A DNA stretch of 64,000 bases from Isoetes taiwanensis (lineage: Eukaryota > Streptophyta > Lycopodiopsida > Isoetales > Isoetaceae), in contig JAJEKV010000009.1 in the NCBI GenBank assembly GCA_021234155.1, positions 8,934,546-8,998,545 on the forward strand, written 5' to 3'. The notes beneath the pieces are model-generated. The model was not told where the DNA came from. It ran no database searches and was given only the letters and a program-made list of their open reading frames with translations. This document shows, piece by piece, positions 1 through 10,954 of this stretch. The translations under genes were made by a program, and so were the position numbers. Positions within the stretch are counted from its first letter, which is position 1; each line of letters opens with the position of its first letter.

Positions 1-2189
1 TTTAGTCTTTTGCAGATTGACTTGCATACCTGTTATCACGCAAAAAGCTTCCAATATGGTTAGGTGTCTCTGCATCCCTTCTTTACTACGAGAGAGCAAT
101 ACTACATCATCAGCGTATAATAGCAAAGATTATAGCGTGCCAACCAATTGCATTCCATCTCCTCCAAGCCCAACTATCCAATTTTCCAGGTCATCAATGA
201 AGAGGCCGAACAATGTGGGCGAAAGAGGGCAGCCCTGCTTAACCCCAATATTACTCATCACCTTTTCTCCACATTCCTCTACATATGGAGATGATAGTTG
301 TATAACTACCTTCTCATAAAGTACTTTCACAGCATCTCTCAAATGTCTAGGCACATTGATCCTTTCCATTGCCTCCCACAGGTTTCCTCTACTTACCATG
401 TCAAATGCCTTTGCAAAGTCTACAAAGCATGCAAACATGGGTTTTCTGATCCCCTTGACCATATCCATCATAGCTCTGAGTGTCACTAAGTGATCAATTG
501 TGCTCTTCCTTGGCCTAAAACCCGCCTGCCCTTTGGCCCTTACATTGTGGTCTTCTGCCCAACTGCTTATTTTACGCTCTATCATAGTGGCATACAGTTT
601 TGCAAATATATTGCCAACCATTATCATACGATAATTTCCTGGATCTTTTACATCTCCTGATTTATATATTGGTACTACCCTGTTGGACTTCCAACTCTCA
701 GGAAAACCTTCCTTATTTGCTGCGTTAAACATTTCTACTAACTGCTCCAGTATTACACCCTCAGCCCATTTCAACATCTCTGCTGCTAAGCCCATATTAT
801 CTCTAGCTTTCCCATTTGATAATTTCTTCAAACCTTCAATTACATCTTCAGATGTAAAACATAGTTCTGAACCTGTCACCACTATATTTTCCTCAACACC
901 TTCTACTTCGTACAGTTTCCTAACCTGTCTGATAAGACTATTTACTGGTAACGGTGGGGTTTCCACTCTGCCTCCTTTCATTTTGCTCCAAAATTTTCTT
1001 GGATTCTCTAGCAAAGAGATCACTAGCTCATCTTGTTTCTGCTTAAGATACGCTCTCTTTTTTCGTCTGACCAGCTTTTTAAATTCTTTAATGTATTGAG
1101 TGCGTACTTCACCCACAGCTTGCTTATATTGTTTCTGCTTGGATTTACAATCCGCATCGAACCACCCATTACATGGAAGCCCTTTGAGTCGGCGTTTAGA
1201 CATGAAGCATTCTTGCGCAGCCTTTAGCAACAAGGAGGTCATAACCTCACTTTTGCCATTAACATTATCTGGCCATTCAATGTCTACACTGTATTCTTCA
1301 CATTTTTCAAAATACATGTCAGCCTTTTTATAGTTCAAGTTCATGCCACATCTGTGCATTTTATCAACCCGAGCACCTTTTGCCAAATTAAGATACTCAT
1401 CAATAATGGTACATGGTCCGATTCAGCCTGTATATCTTTGATTTCAAAACTTTTGACATTTTTACTAAAAGATGCAGAAGCCAAAAAATAATCTACAACA
1501 CTTTTCCCTCTACAGGTACATCTTGCAGTATTGGGAAAATGTTCGGTACCGTTGTATATTACCATATTTGTTCCAATACACATATCCAAAACATGCTGTC
1601 CCATAGCCGTTACCCATTTGCTGACATCGTGAGATTGTCTCCTCCATCCTACTGCTTGCAATTCAGATTCGTCCATGTTCTCTGCCCATAATGGATCTCC
1701 ACCCTCACTTGCCAATGCTGCCTGTTTACCTGCTGTACGACCATTAAAATCTCCTAGCAATACTACATCCCACGCTCCCTAACAAATAAGACAGTCGCCT
1801 CCAAACTTTTGTAATGGATCACCCATGTCTAAATTGTATTGCTTATAGGTTTCCCTTTTTAACGGTGGAAAGTAACATCCAGCAACAAATACCTTTCTTT
1901 CTGTGCCTGCTAACTCAATCCATACATATTGTTTACTGTCCTGGTTACTTACAAGGCTTATTAGGTGTTCAAATTCCTTCCGTACATAACACGCTATCCC
2001 TCCGAATCCTCTTCTCCTCCATCCCTTTTTATGCCAAACTGAGTGCACTAGCACGAAGTCATCAATATCTGGCAGACCACTTTCCTCATTTTCCCATGTT
2101 TCTATAAAGAATATTAAATCTACTCCATCCAGGATATCCTTTATCTGATCTATCTTAAAGCTGGTCAAATGATTGACATTCCAAGCCAT
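1..2189 (-). pseudogene. LINE ORF2: AP-type endonuclease and reverse transcriptase, broken
   Basis: ORF2 would nick the target and prime reverse transcription. The endonuclease runs from 2189. FFIETWENE carries the catalytic Glu motif, GGIACYVRKEF follows, then an in-frame TAG at 1776-1778, then LLGDFNGRT and near 1420 SDHVPL, the terminal catalytic His motif. A frameshift near 1380 moves the reading to the frame ending at 130. That frame holds the RT: GLPCNGWFD linker, NYRMIMV, GQAGFRPRKSTIDH, palm motif A CFVDFAKAFDMV and GVKQGCPLSPTLFGLFIDDLE. A second frameshift near 128 separates this from the YADD motif. The C-terminal zinc finger lies outside the window. The active-site motifs look normal apart from these breaks, which suggests a fairly recent death. 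Confidence 0.9.
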
Positions 2190-2210
2190 TATTCTGATGG
2201 TCTCTACTGC

Positions 2211-3299
2211 CTATGCAGCTGGCTCTATATGCACTTTCCCATTTCTCCAGAATGCTTTTTGGTTATTCTTCCTAGCCTCTTTCATTTTAGCAATTTCAAT
2301 CTGTCTGTTTGCATATTGAGCTGGCGTTAAATCTTCATTTATCCAAATGTTTAGGCCTTTGAGCATGCTTCGGTGCTTGAGGACTGCAGATTTATCATCT
2401 CTAGATGCAAATTTTGCTATGACATGCCTGGGCCTGTCCCCTTTCTTACCAATCCTGAATGCATTTAGAACGGAAACATTTAATTCCATACGGTCATGCA
2501 ATAGGTTACTAACCTCATTTGAGCAAGTCTCATTCTCCACCTCTGGCAGCCCGACAATCCGTATGTTGCACGATCTCTTTTCTATTTCCTGATGTTCCAG
2601 TATATCATTCATTCTAGAGTTCATCTTATCAACAATCTCCCTGATACTATCTTTTTCCTCTTCATCACTCTCATCATCGTCTGTTATCAAAGTTCCTCCG
2701 GATCTGATTTCTGCTACCTCCTCTTTAAGAATCTTATTTTCGTTTTTCAGCTCCTTCAGAGTGATAGTGATCTCCTGCAATGCGCTAGTCAGAGCTTTTT
2801 CGCGCTGGGCAGATTCTCTTCTATTTGCCTCCATCATCTCCATCAATTTCATCATCACACTGTTCATATTCATCAATATCATCATACCCTGATCCATGCC
2901 CAGAGTAAAATTTCCTAATGCCCCCATCGTTCCTGATGCTCCCAGCCCTATTCCGGAGGCTTCTAGTCCAGCAGAGAGAGGTTTGAGATCCGCAGATGCT
3001 GCCGGAAGAAGACCCACAGATGCTGCCGGATTCTGGGTTACCGCTGTCTGATCCACAATAAACCCTGATGCATTCGTTTCCGGTAGCCCCTGATGTGCCT
3101 TGCTCTGCACCACACTGCTAGACTCTGACCCTACATGCTGCCCTATTGCATCCTTACACTGTATGTCCTGCCATGCTGCATTACCCGAAGGAGACAAGGA
3201 GCTGTGCAGACCTGTGTTTGGACTATTAACCACTTTTTTAGTTTCCATTTCTTTTCCCTTCAATGCTTTCGTTCTGTTCCCTTGTTGGTTGAAAGCCAA
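2211..3299 (-). CDS. LINE ORF1 protein (coiled coil + RRM-like nucleic-acid binding), 362 aa
   Basis: ORF1 proteins of L1-type LINEs bind the element RNA, trimerise through a coiled coil and act as nucleic-acid chaperones. Here the frame is intact over 362 residues. Residues about 1-130 are low complexity. About 140-200 is Met/Glu/Lys-rich and heptad-like (RRESAQREKALTSALQEI), followed by an acidic stretch (DDDESDEEE). About 245-350 matches the ORF1 RRM/C-terminal pattern, with NIRIVGLPE, then FRIGKKGDRPRHVIAKF and WINEDLTPAQ. The ATG is 13 bases from the (TC)n tract, leaving almost no conventional 5' UTR. The ORF stops 22 bases before the ORF2 reading begins. It is the only complete-looking ORF1 in the window; that of LINE-3 is broken near its end. 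Confidence 0.85.
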   Translation of the reverse strand: MAFNQQGNRTKALKGKEMETKKVVNSPNTGLHSSLSPSGNAAWQDIQCKDAIGQHVGSESSSVVQSKAHQGLPETNASGFIVDQTAVTQNPAASVGLLPAASADLKPLSAGLEASGIGLGASGTMGALGNFTLGMDQGMMILMNMNSVMMKLMEMMEANRRESAQREKALTSALQEITITLKELKNENKILKEEVAEIRSGGTLITDDDESDEEEKDSIREIVDKMNSRMNDILEHQEIEKRSCNIRIVGLPEVENETCSNEVSNLLHDRMELNVSVLNAFRIGKKGDRPRHVIAKFASRDDKSAVLKHRSMLKGLNIWINEDLTPAQYANRQIEIAKMKEARKNNQKAFWRNGKVHIEPAA

Positions 3300-3308
3300 A
3301 AACTAGCC

Positions 3309-3414
<106 letters not shown>

Positions 3415-3448
3415 GAAGTGAAGTGAAGTGTATTATTGCGTCTTTGTG

Positions 3449-3462
3449 AGACCATCAGGTCT
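3449..3462 (-). other. Conserved LINE 3'-UTR stem-loop, copy in LINE-2
   Basis: On the LINE strand this reads AGACC-TGAT-GGTCT, a perfect 5-bp stem with a 4-nt loop, about 20 bases before the tail. Equivalent hairpins are at 5668-5681, 13705-13718 and 51135-51148. Confidence 0.75.
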
Positions 3463-3492
3463 ATAAGACAGTTATATACAATGTCATTTTAG

Positions 3493-5432
3493 TCAATCCT
3501 CATCTGAGATCCCCTCATGGGGATCCTCACTGCTCCCCTCTCCTTCCTCATCTGTCAATCTTAATAGCAAGTAGCTCTTAATAGCTTTAGTCCCTGCCTC
3601 CCTTAGTTGCATTATATCAATCAAGAAGCTTCCGGCTATAGTGGCTGGTAAGTCAAAAAATTGGTGCAAGCTACTCACACCCACGCCGTGTGCAACCCTC
3701 AAGGTCTGGTACGCTGGGCAATATATGATTGCATGCTCTTCATCCTCTACCTCATCTGACCCACACATACTACATGTCCTATATTCTCGCGGAATATTAT
3801 ACCATCTCCCTACCTCAATCCCTAAGTGATGTGCACTTAGTCGCATCCTGCATATGGCGTATCTTTTTTTCAAAGAGATGTTCTCATTTAGGTATCTCAT
3901 TTCTTGCAATGTGGGATTCATCTTCTCCCAGTAGTGAAGCATTTTCAATCCAGGGCTATGCCAGACTCTTTCCTGAACCGTTTCCTGCACCCATTCATGT
4001 ATTCTATTTTTATTGGTTGCAAGATCTTCTATCCTGAGACCCCATTTGTGCATCCAATTCTGCCCTTCTGCATACCACCCTTTCTCAAATGTTTCCTTCA
4101 TATCCAATCTTGGATAACTGTCTTCTTCTAGGCCACCTAATTTACTTAGGTATCCCAGGTACCGCGTGAGAGCTTCATACTCTAAGGGCATCATCCCACA
4201 TTCAGCTAGCATCATCTCATAAGGGGTTTGCATTTTGACCGCGAGCTCCGTACGTAGGAATTTTTTTTGTATCTTCTCAATCTTTTGCCATAACTCCAGA
4301 GATAATCCTGGCCCCCACACCTCGCATCCATAAAGCAACACTGCCTGTACAAGAACTTTAAAGAGCATCTTCTTTAGTTCAAACCTCCAGATCTCGGCCT
4401 TCACACATTTCTTCTGCATGGCAAATAGGCCCTTTAACCCTCCATTTACCCGTTGTTCTACTGTTTGATTCCATCTGAAATGCTTATCCACGATCACCCC
4501 CAAATATTTGTACGTTTGTGTTATTTCAACCGTATCCCCGCGATATGTAAATGCAAATTTATGATCCAGCGTAGTACCAAAGAGCACAATTTTGGTCTTA
4601 TTTAGGTTTACCTGCATCCCTGTTGCCTCGCAGAAAGATGCCAAAATATCTAAATGTTTCTGCATCCCATCCTTGCTGCGCGCAAGCAGAACAATATCAT
4701 CAGCATATAGGAGTATACATATAGTATATCTTGCGAGACGTGTGCCATCTCCCTCAAGTGTACCTATCCACCTTTCTAGATCATCAATAAAAATGCCAAA
4801 CATCGTAGGTGATAGGGGGCAGCCTTGCTTAACTCCCATGTTACTTTCCACCTGCTCACCGCATTCATCCTTGTATGGTAAGGACAGTTGTACTAGCACT
4901 TTCTCATATAACAGTTTTACCGCATCTCTTAGATGACTAGGCACCTTGATTTTCTCCATACTTTCCCATAAACGATCCCTACTCACCAGATCAAACGCCT
5001 TAGTAAAATCAACAAAGCCTGCAAATAATGGTCTTCTGTCCCTTTCACTGAATCCATCATAGCTCTAAATGTTACTAGATGATCTATTGTGGATTTTTTT
5101 GGTCTAAAGCCTGCTTGCCCTTTAGCACATACATCCTGTGCCTCTGCCCAACCACTTATCTTATGTTCCACAATAGTTGCAAAAAGCTTTGCGAAGAGAT
5201 TGCTTACCATAATCATGCGGTAGTTGTTTGCGTCACATGCATCTCCTGCTTTATATATGGGGACTACCCTGTTAATCTGCCATGCCTCTGGGAACCCTTC
5301 TTGTGTTGCAGCATTAAACATTTCAGTTATTTTCTCCTTCACTCCATCTCCTGCCCATTTAAGCATCTCGGCCACCAATCCCATGGTATCTGCCGCTTTT
5401 CCATTTGCTATTTTTTCTAGTCCTTGTTGCAC
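3493..5432 (-). pseudogene. LINE-2 reverse transcriptase and C-terminal zinc finger (5'-truncated ORF2)
   Basis: The reading begins at the RT fingers (GKAADTMGLVAEMLKWAG), then NRVVPIYKAGD, NYRMIMVSNLFAKL and GQAGFRPKKSTIDH. A frameshift near 5030 falls in motif A, so the expected FVDFTKAFD string is not in one frame. The frame from 4986 continues for 497 residues: GVKQGCPLSPTMFGIFIDDLE, motif C LLYADDIVLLARS, then the thumb and a long connection domain, then a zf-RVT-like Cys/His cluster TCSMCGSDEVEDEEHAIIYC, ending acidic at GISDED. A reverse transcriptase with a C-terminal zf-RVT cluster is typical of plant LINEs. The single frameshift makes it non-functional even apart from the truncation. 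Confidence 0.9.
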
Positions 5433-5456
5433 ATCTCCATAGCTGACCTCGACATT

Positions 5457-5628
<172 letters not shown>

Positions 5629-5682
5629 GAAATGAAATGAAATGTTTTTTTATTATTACGCCTACTGAGACCATCAGGTCTA

Positions 5683-8600
5683 TCAGACGTTCAAGTTATC
5701 TTCTACATCCAACCAATCATCTGATGAGCCTCCAAAATCAGAGGCATCATCTGTCAGCTCTAACTCCTCTATCTCATGTTCATCATTCGTAAAAAGCACC
5801 TCTAAACTAGAAATACATGCTTTTCTAATTTTTAGTACATCTATGATAAAATTCCCAACACTAGTGGGAGGTAAACAAAACAAATCTTCTAATGTCCCGT
5901 GTACTCCATATCTCTGTCGCAATACCTCATATGCTGGGCACAACATAAGAGCATGCACCTCATCTTCGATCTCATCTTGACCACAAACTTTGCACAGCCG
6001 TCTATCTCTAGGAATACGATGCCATCGACCTTCTTCAATACTCAGATGGTGAGAGCTCAAGCGCATGCGAGATATCTCTTTACGTTTTATCACTGACATA
6101 TCACTTTTCAAATAACCTGCTTCCTGTAAACCGAGGTTCATATTAATGCGATATGCCTGCATTTTTGTCTTAGGATTATCCCATAATACTGCATATATGC
6201 CTCTAATCACCCATTCTCGAATATCTGTGATCGGACACTCATCTATGTTCAGCTTCCATTTTTGCAACCAACACTTAACTTTTTTATACCATCCATTTGT
6301 CTCACTTTCCTTCATGGCAAGATAGGGCAGTCTAGTGTCCTCCATTCCCTTCACTTTATTTACATATATTAGTGTCTGAATAAGGGCTTCTCCTTCCAAG
6401 GGAATCATACCACACTCTGCTAACATCATTTCATATGGGGTTTGAGTTTTTACTCCTAATTCAGTGCATAGGAATCGTTTTTGGATTTTTTCCACCTGTG
6501 TCCATAGGCACGCTGGCAAGCCTGGCCCCCATACTTCACATCCATAAAGGACTACTGACTGCACCAGAACTTTATACAGCATCTTCTTCAGGCCTAAATT
6601 CATAACGTGCGCCTTCCCACAACTCCTTTGCATAGCGTAGAGAGACTTAAGACCGCCATTTGTTCTCTGTTCAATGCACTTATTCCACCTGAAATTCTTG
6701 TCCAGCACTAGTCCCAAGTATTTATATGTATTAACAGATTCTAGCTTTTCCCCTTTGTAATAAAAGTCACAGTTCTTCCTGGACCCCACTATCATTGTCT
6801 TAGACTTATTCAAGTTCACCCGCATTCCCATTCCATCCGAGAAATCAGCCAAGGTATCAAGGTGTTTCTGGAGCCCTGCTTTCTGTCTAGACATGAGAAC
6901 TACATCATCTGCATATAGCAAAAGACTAAGGACATAATCAGCGATAGGAGTGCCATACCCACCACGCTCTATAATCCATTCTTCCAGACCATCTATAAAC
7001 AATCCAAACAGTGTGGGAGACAAAGGGCAGCCCTGTTTAACCCCAACATTACTGACTACCATGTCACTACATACATTCTGTAAAGGCAAGGATAGTTCTA
7101 CTAACACTGCTCATCTGGCCCGCTTTCTTGCATCTCTATATTCCTTTGGGATGTTTAATTTATTCATTCTCTCCCCAAGGCATTTCCTCGGAACCATATC
7201 GAAAGCTTTGCTAAAGTCAATAAATGCCAAATACAAAGGTTTCTTCTTACCTTTCACTGCCTCCATTACCACCTGCATTGTCACCAAGTGGTCAATAGTG
7301 GAGTGTTTATGCCTGAAACCCGCTTGCCCCTTGGCTCTCAAATTATGCCCCTCAGCCCATTTAGTGATCTTGGCCTCTAGCACAGACGCAAAGAGTTTAG
7401 AGAAAATACTAGAAATCAGAATGGTCCTGTAATTATTGATGTCGGATTTATCACCTCCCTTGAAAATAGGTACTACTCGATTAATTTGCCAAGTTTTTGG
7501 AAACCCTTCAGCCATGACCATGTTAAACATCCGCATAATAGGCTCCACTATCTCCCCCCCTGCCCATTTCAACATCTCCGCCATCAAACCCCCTGCATCT
7601 GCTGCCTTACCATTAGCCAATCTACTGATCCTCGTTGCCACATCATCCTCTGTAATAAAGGGTTCACTTTCGTGTCCTGTCACTACAACCGAGTCAATAC
7701 CTTCCAAGTGATACAGTTTTTGAACATGCTGAAATAGCTCAAATGCATCTATGTCTGGGGCAACTGCAGATTTTCTTTTCATTTTGTTCCAAAAGGTTTT
7801 AGGTTCACGAATCAGATCCTCTATATGTTTAGTCTGTCTGTCTTTCAAAAATACTCTTTTCTTTTTCCGAACCGTAGCCACATACTCTTTCTTTTTCATT
7901 TTCTTAACACTGCCTTCTGCTTTCAAATATTCTCTGCGTTTAGCTTTACATGTCTCATCGTACCAACTGTTACACGGCAGACCTTTCGCCTTACGTTTGT
8001 GTGCAAAGCATCGCTCTGTCGCATCCAGGATGAGTTGTGTAATGTGCTCATCTAGATCAGCTGCGTGCTTCAGACCCACTAACCTTGGTATGCCCCATTA
8101 GAGGTAATTTGAGATCTCTTTTTGTCCCCATAAGAATCCTCCAATAGGATGAGTACTCTACATCAAACTGCAATTAATGCAGCATTAACAACTTCATTGA
8201 TGTCGTTTTTTCCCTATAACTTTTGATCTACTCATGAAAATGTTGCGGCGTTTGTTGCATTAGATGCAGAATGAAAAGATCTTTCAAGTGATATATGGTT
8301 ATGATGTATTTCAATACAAGCCATATGTGTTAACCTGAAAAAATATGCTTTTTTGCTCTTTTCTTATATATTTACATCCCAAAAGATATAACAATGGGTT
8401 GTCATTAGAAAGATCTTGAGGAGACGAATCCATTGCCACAAATAGTGTTCGAATCAGAGTTTTTGATCAAAAGTTATAGTAGAAAAATGACACTGCAAAA
8501 GTTAGTTAGAACTGCATTAATTACTGCTGCCACATAATACTGGAATAAAATACACTGGAGCTCTTCTCTTATTGGACAGTTTAAAAAGCTGATGTGGCTT

Positions 8601-9543
8601 TTTAAGCATCCCTTAATGGGACAAAATGAGATCTCAAATTACCTCTAATGCCCTCTTCACATGCCTTCTGATATAAGTCTGCTTTTTTTCTATCAAGCCT
8701 CATATAATTTCCCTGCTGATTTTCCCGAGCTGGGCTGGTTACCTTACCGATTTGCAAATGAAATGAGATTGGAGCGTGATCGGATTCAGGCTGGGGCTCC
8801 CATACTTCGAGGTGTGTTACATATTGAACAATTCCTTCGCCTCCAATAACATAATCAACCACACTTTTTCCTCTGCATGTACATTTAGTTGATCCTGGGA
8901 ATCGGTTCAGCCCATTAAATATTCTGAGATCCAATCCACTGCACATTTCTAACAACATCCTACCCGTGTGAGTCACATAAGCCTTATCATCTGATTTTCT
9001 GTCCCATCCTACAGTCCGCAGTTCATCATCGTCCATGTCTTGCATCCATATGAGATCTCCATCCTGATTAAGAACCGATGCTTGCTTACTGGCAGTTCTC
9101 CCGTTAAAATCCCCCATGAGTATCACATCACCTTTATCTGCAAGTGTGACAATATCCTGCTCTAACTGGAAGAAAGGATCTGCTCGGTCAATGTCCCCTG
9201 TATCATATGCCTTTTTGTGTACGGGAGGATAGTAACAGCCTGCTATATATATCTTTCTATGCCCTGTTATTTCCACCCAGATATACTGTTTACTGTTACT
9301 GATATCCATTTCCTTTATTAAATGTGCAAATCTCTCTCGAACAAAACACGCAATGCCTCCGTTACCCCTGTAACTTGTTCCTACCGCATTCCACACTGAT
9401 GTAACTTTTTGAAAACCAGGTATATCCGGCAAGGTAAACTGTTCATGCTCCCAGGTTTCCACAAATATAACTAAATCTAGAGATTTGAGAACTTCAAACA
9501 TGCTACTTACTTTAGAGTCCGTGAGCATATTGATGTTCCACAT
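5683..9543 (-). pseudogene. LINE-3 ORF2 (endonuclease-RT-zinc finger), split by a MITE and one stop
   Basis: The endonuclease (from 9543) shows FVETWEHEQ, GGIACFVRERF, MGDFNGRTASKQ and ESDHAPISFH. The frame runs into the MITE at 8647. On the other side it resumes at about 8090; removing the MITE and one 9-bp duplicate rejoins the reading in frame (EEGIPRLVGLKHAADL). The RT then reads NSWYDETCKAKRREY, GQAGFRHKHSTIDHL and motif A AFIDFSKAFDMV. One in-frame TGA at 7108-7110 falls just after DARKRAR. The frame from 7107 carries GVKQGCPLSPTLFGLFIDGLE, motif C LLYADDVVLMSR and a Cys/His cluster LCKVCGQDEIEDEVHALMLC. Only one stop besides the MITE separates it from an open ORF2. Confidence 0.92.
8099..8647. 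mobile_element. 549-bp MITE with 20-bp terminal inverted repeats inside LINE-3 ORF2
   Basis: The ends are exact inverted repeats: TAGAGGTAATTTGAGATCTC at the left and its complement at the right. Flanking 9-mers are ATGCCCCAT (8090-8098) and ATGCCCTCT (8648-8656), matching at 7 of 9, so the target duplication is probably 9 bp. That size suggests a Mutator-like element, while the TAGAG start also fits the hAT end consensus. No transposase is encoded. Removal restores the host LINE frame. Confidence 0.88.
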
Positions 9544-9552
9544 ACCAATCCT

Positions 9553-10603
9553 GATGGTCTCGCTTCCCTAATTATCAATGATCACCTTCCCTCGCCTCCA
9601 CGAAACTTTCTTCTGTTGACTTCTTGCTTCTTTAAATTTCCTGATTTCTTCTTTATGGAAGGACAAGCTGCTCCTTTGTTAGGTCTTCATTGATCCAAAC
9701 ATTCTCACCTTTTAGAGCAGCCCTGCTTTTAAGTACATGCCATCTATAATCTTTATCACGGAACCTTACTATGATGTGCCTGGTCCATTCTGCCTGTTTC
9801 CCTACCCGAAACGCATCCACTATACCAGTCTCATCAATCTGCATCTTTTCCTTGAAGAAGTTTTCTACTACAGACCTTGTTTTTTCATTATGAATTTCTG
9901 GCAAGCCTACTAACCTCAGATTGAGTGCCCGATTTCTCCTCTCCTGCTCTTCCATGAAGCTTGCAAGCTTCTGCGATAGTTCAGAAATAGCTGCAGTATC
10001 CTCCTCTTTTGGTATTTCCTCATCCTCCTCTGAGTCATCTTGGTCGAACTGCTCCAACTCTTTCTTAACTTCAATTTTAAAAAGTGCCATTTCATTCTGT
10101 ATTTCAGTCCGGACCTTATCCATTTCTGCTTTGACTTCCCTTGTAATTGTTGATTTCATTTCCAGAATTAAATCCTTTACTGCCACAGCCAGAACTTCAT
10201 GAATGGATTGAGTGATTACATTCCTGATATTTTGCATGATCTCTTGCTGCAACAGACCTCCAGCCAAATTTGCATCTAAACACTGGAAAACAGATTTGGA
10301 AACAAACCCTTGCATTTTAGATGCTCCTGATTCCTCCTGCAGTCCTGTGTCTTCATTTCCGGCAGAACTAGAAACCTCTGATTCTGACCCATCGCTGTTT
10401 GGCTCCGATTTCTTCACCTGTGCGACAACGGCCCCTTTTGCTTTTTTATTTTTTTTCGGTACAGTGGTAGCCGCCACAATTTCTTCTGCAACAGTTGTCA
10501 CATCTTTGTTTTTTGCTTTGGCTATGCCCAACGGGTTTTCCAGAAGCCCATCGGCTTTGCCATCATTTTTACCATCGGATTTAGACAAGCCCTTCTTGGG
10601 CAC
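9553..10603 (-). pseudogene. LINE-3 ORF1 protein, frameshifted near its C terminus
   Basis: The 316-residue open frame (9653-10603) has a Lys/Ser-rich start (MPKKGLSKSDGKNDGK), a helical Glu/Lys region that is probably the coiled coil (about 125-190), an acidic stretch (QDDSEEDEEIPKEED), and an RRM-like part with LNLRLVGLPEIHNEK, FRVGKQAEWTRHIIVRF and VWINEDLTKEQ. It then slips frame at about 9660. The expected Lys/Arg-rich end (KEARSQQKKVSWRRGK) is readable in another frame down to about 9570. The partner ORF2 begins about 10 bases later. It is homologous to the LINE-1 ORF1 but well diverged, so the two copies belong to different subfamilies. Confidence 0.82.
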
Positions 10604-10617
10604 TTTCCCTCCGAGAG

Positions 10618-10954
<337 letters not shown>

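Larger units (their letters stand above)
1..3299 (-). mobile_element. LINE-1 of the window: ORF1 plus EN/RT ORF2, cut by the left edge
   Basis: This is a non-LTR retrotransposon on the minus strand. An ORF1 with coiled coil and RNA-binding domain (2211-3299) is followed by an ORF2 with endonuclease and reverse transcriptase. Its 5' side abuts a (TC)n tract only about a dozen bases before the ORF1 ATG. The 3' end lies beyond base 1. ORF2 carries an in-frame stop and two frameshifts, so the copy is dead. The plus-strand complement of the RT YADD box can still be read near positions 95-130, in a different frame from the upstream RT. LINE-2 to LINE-4 share the protein family and, where the end is visible, a 3' hairpin. 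Confidence 0.93.
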
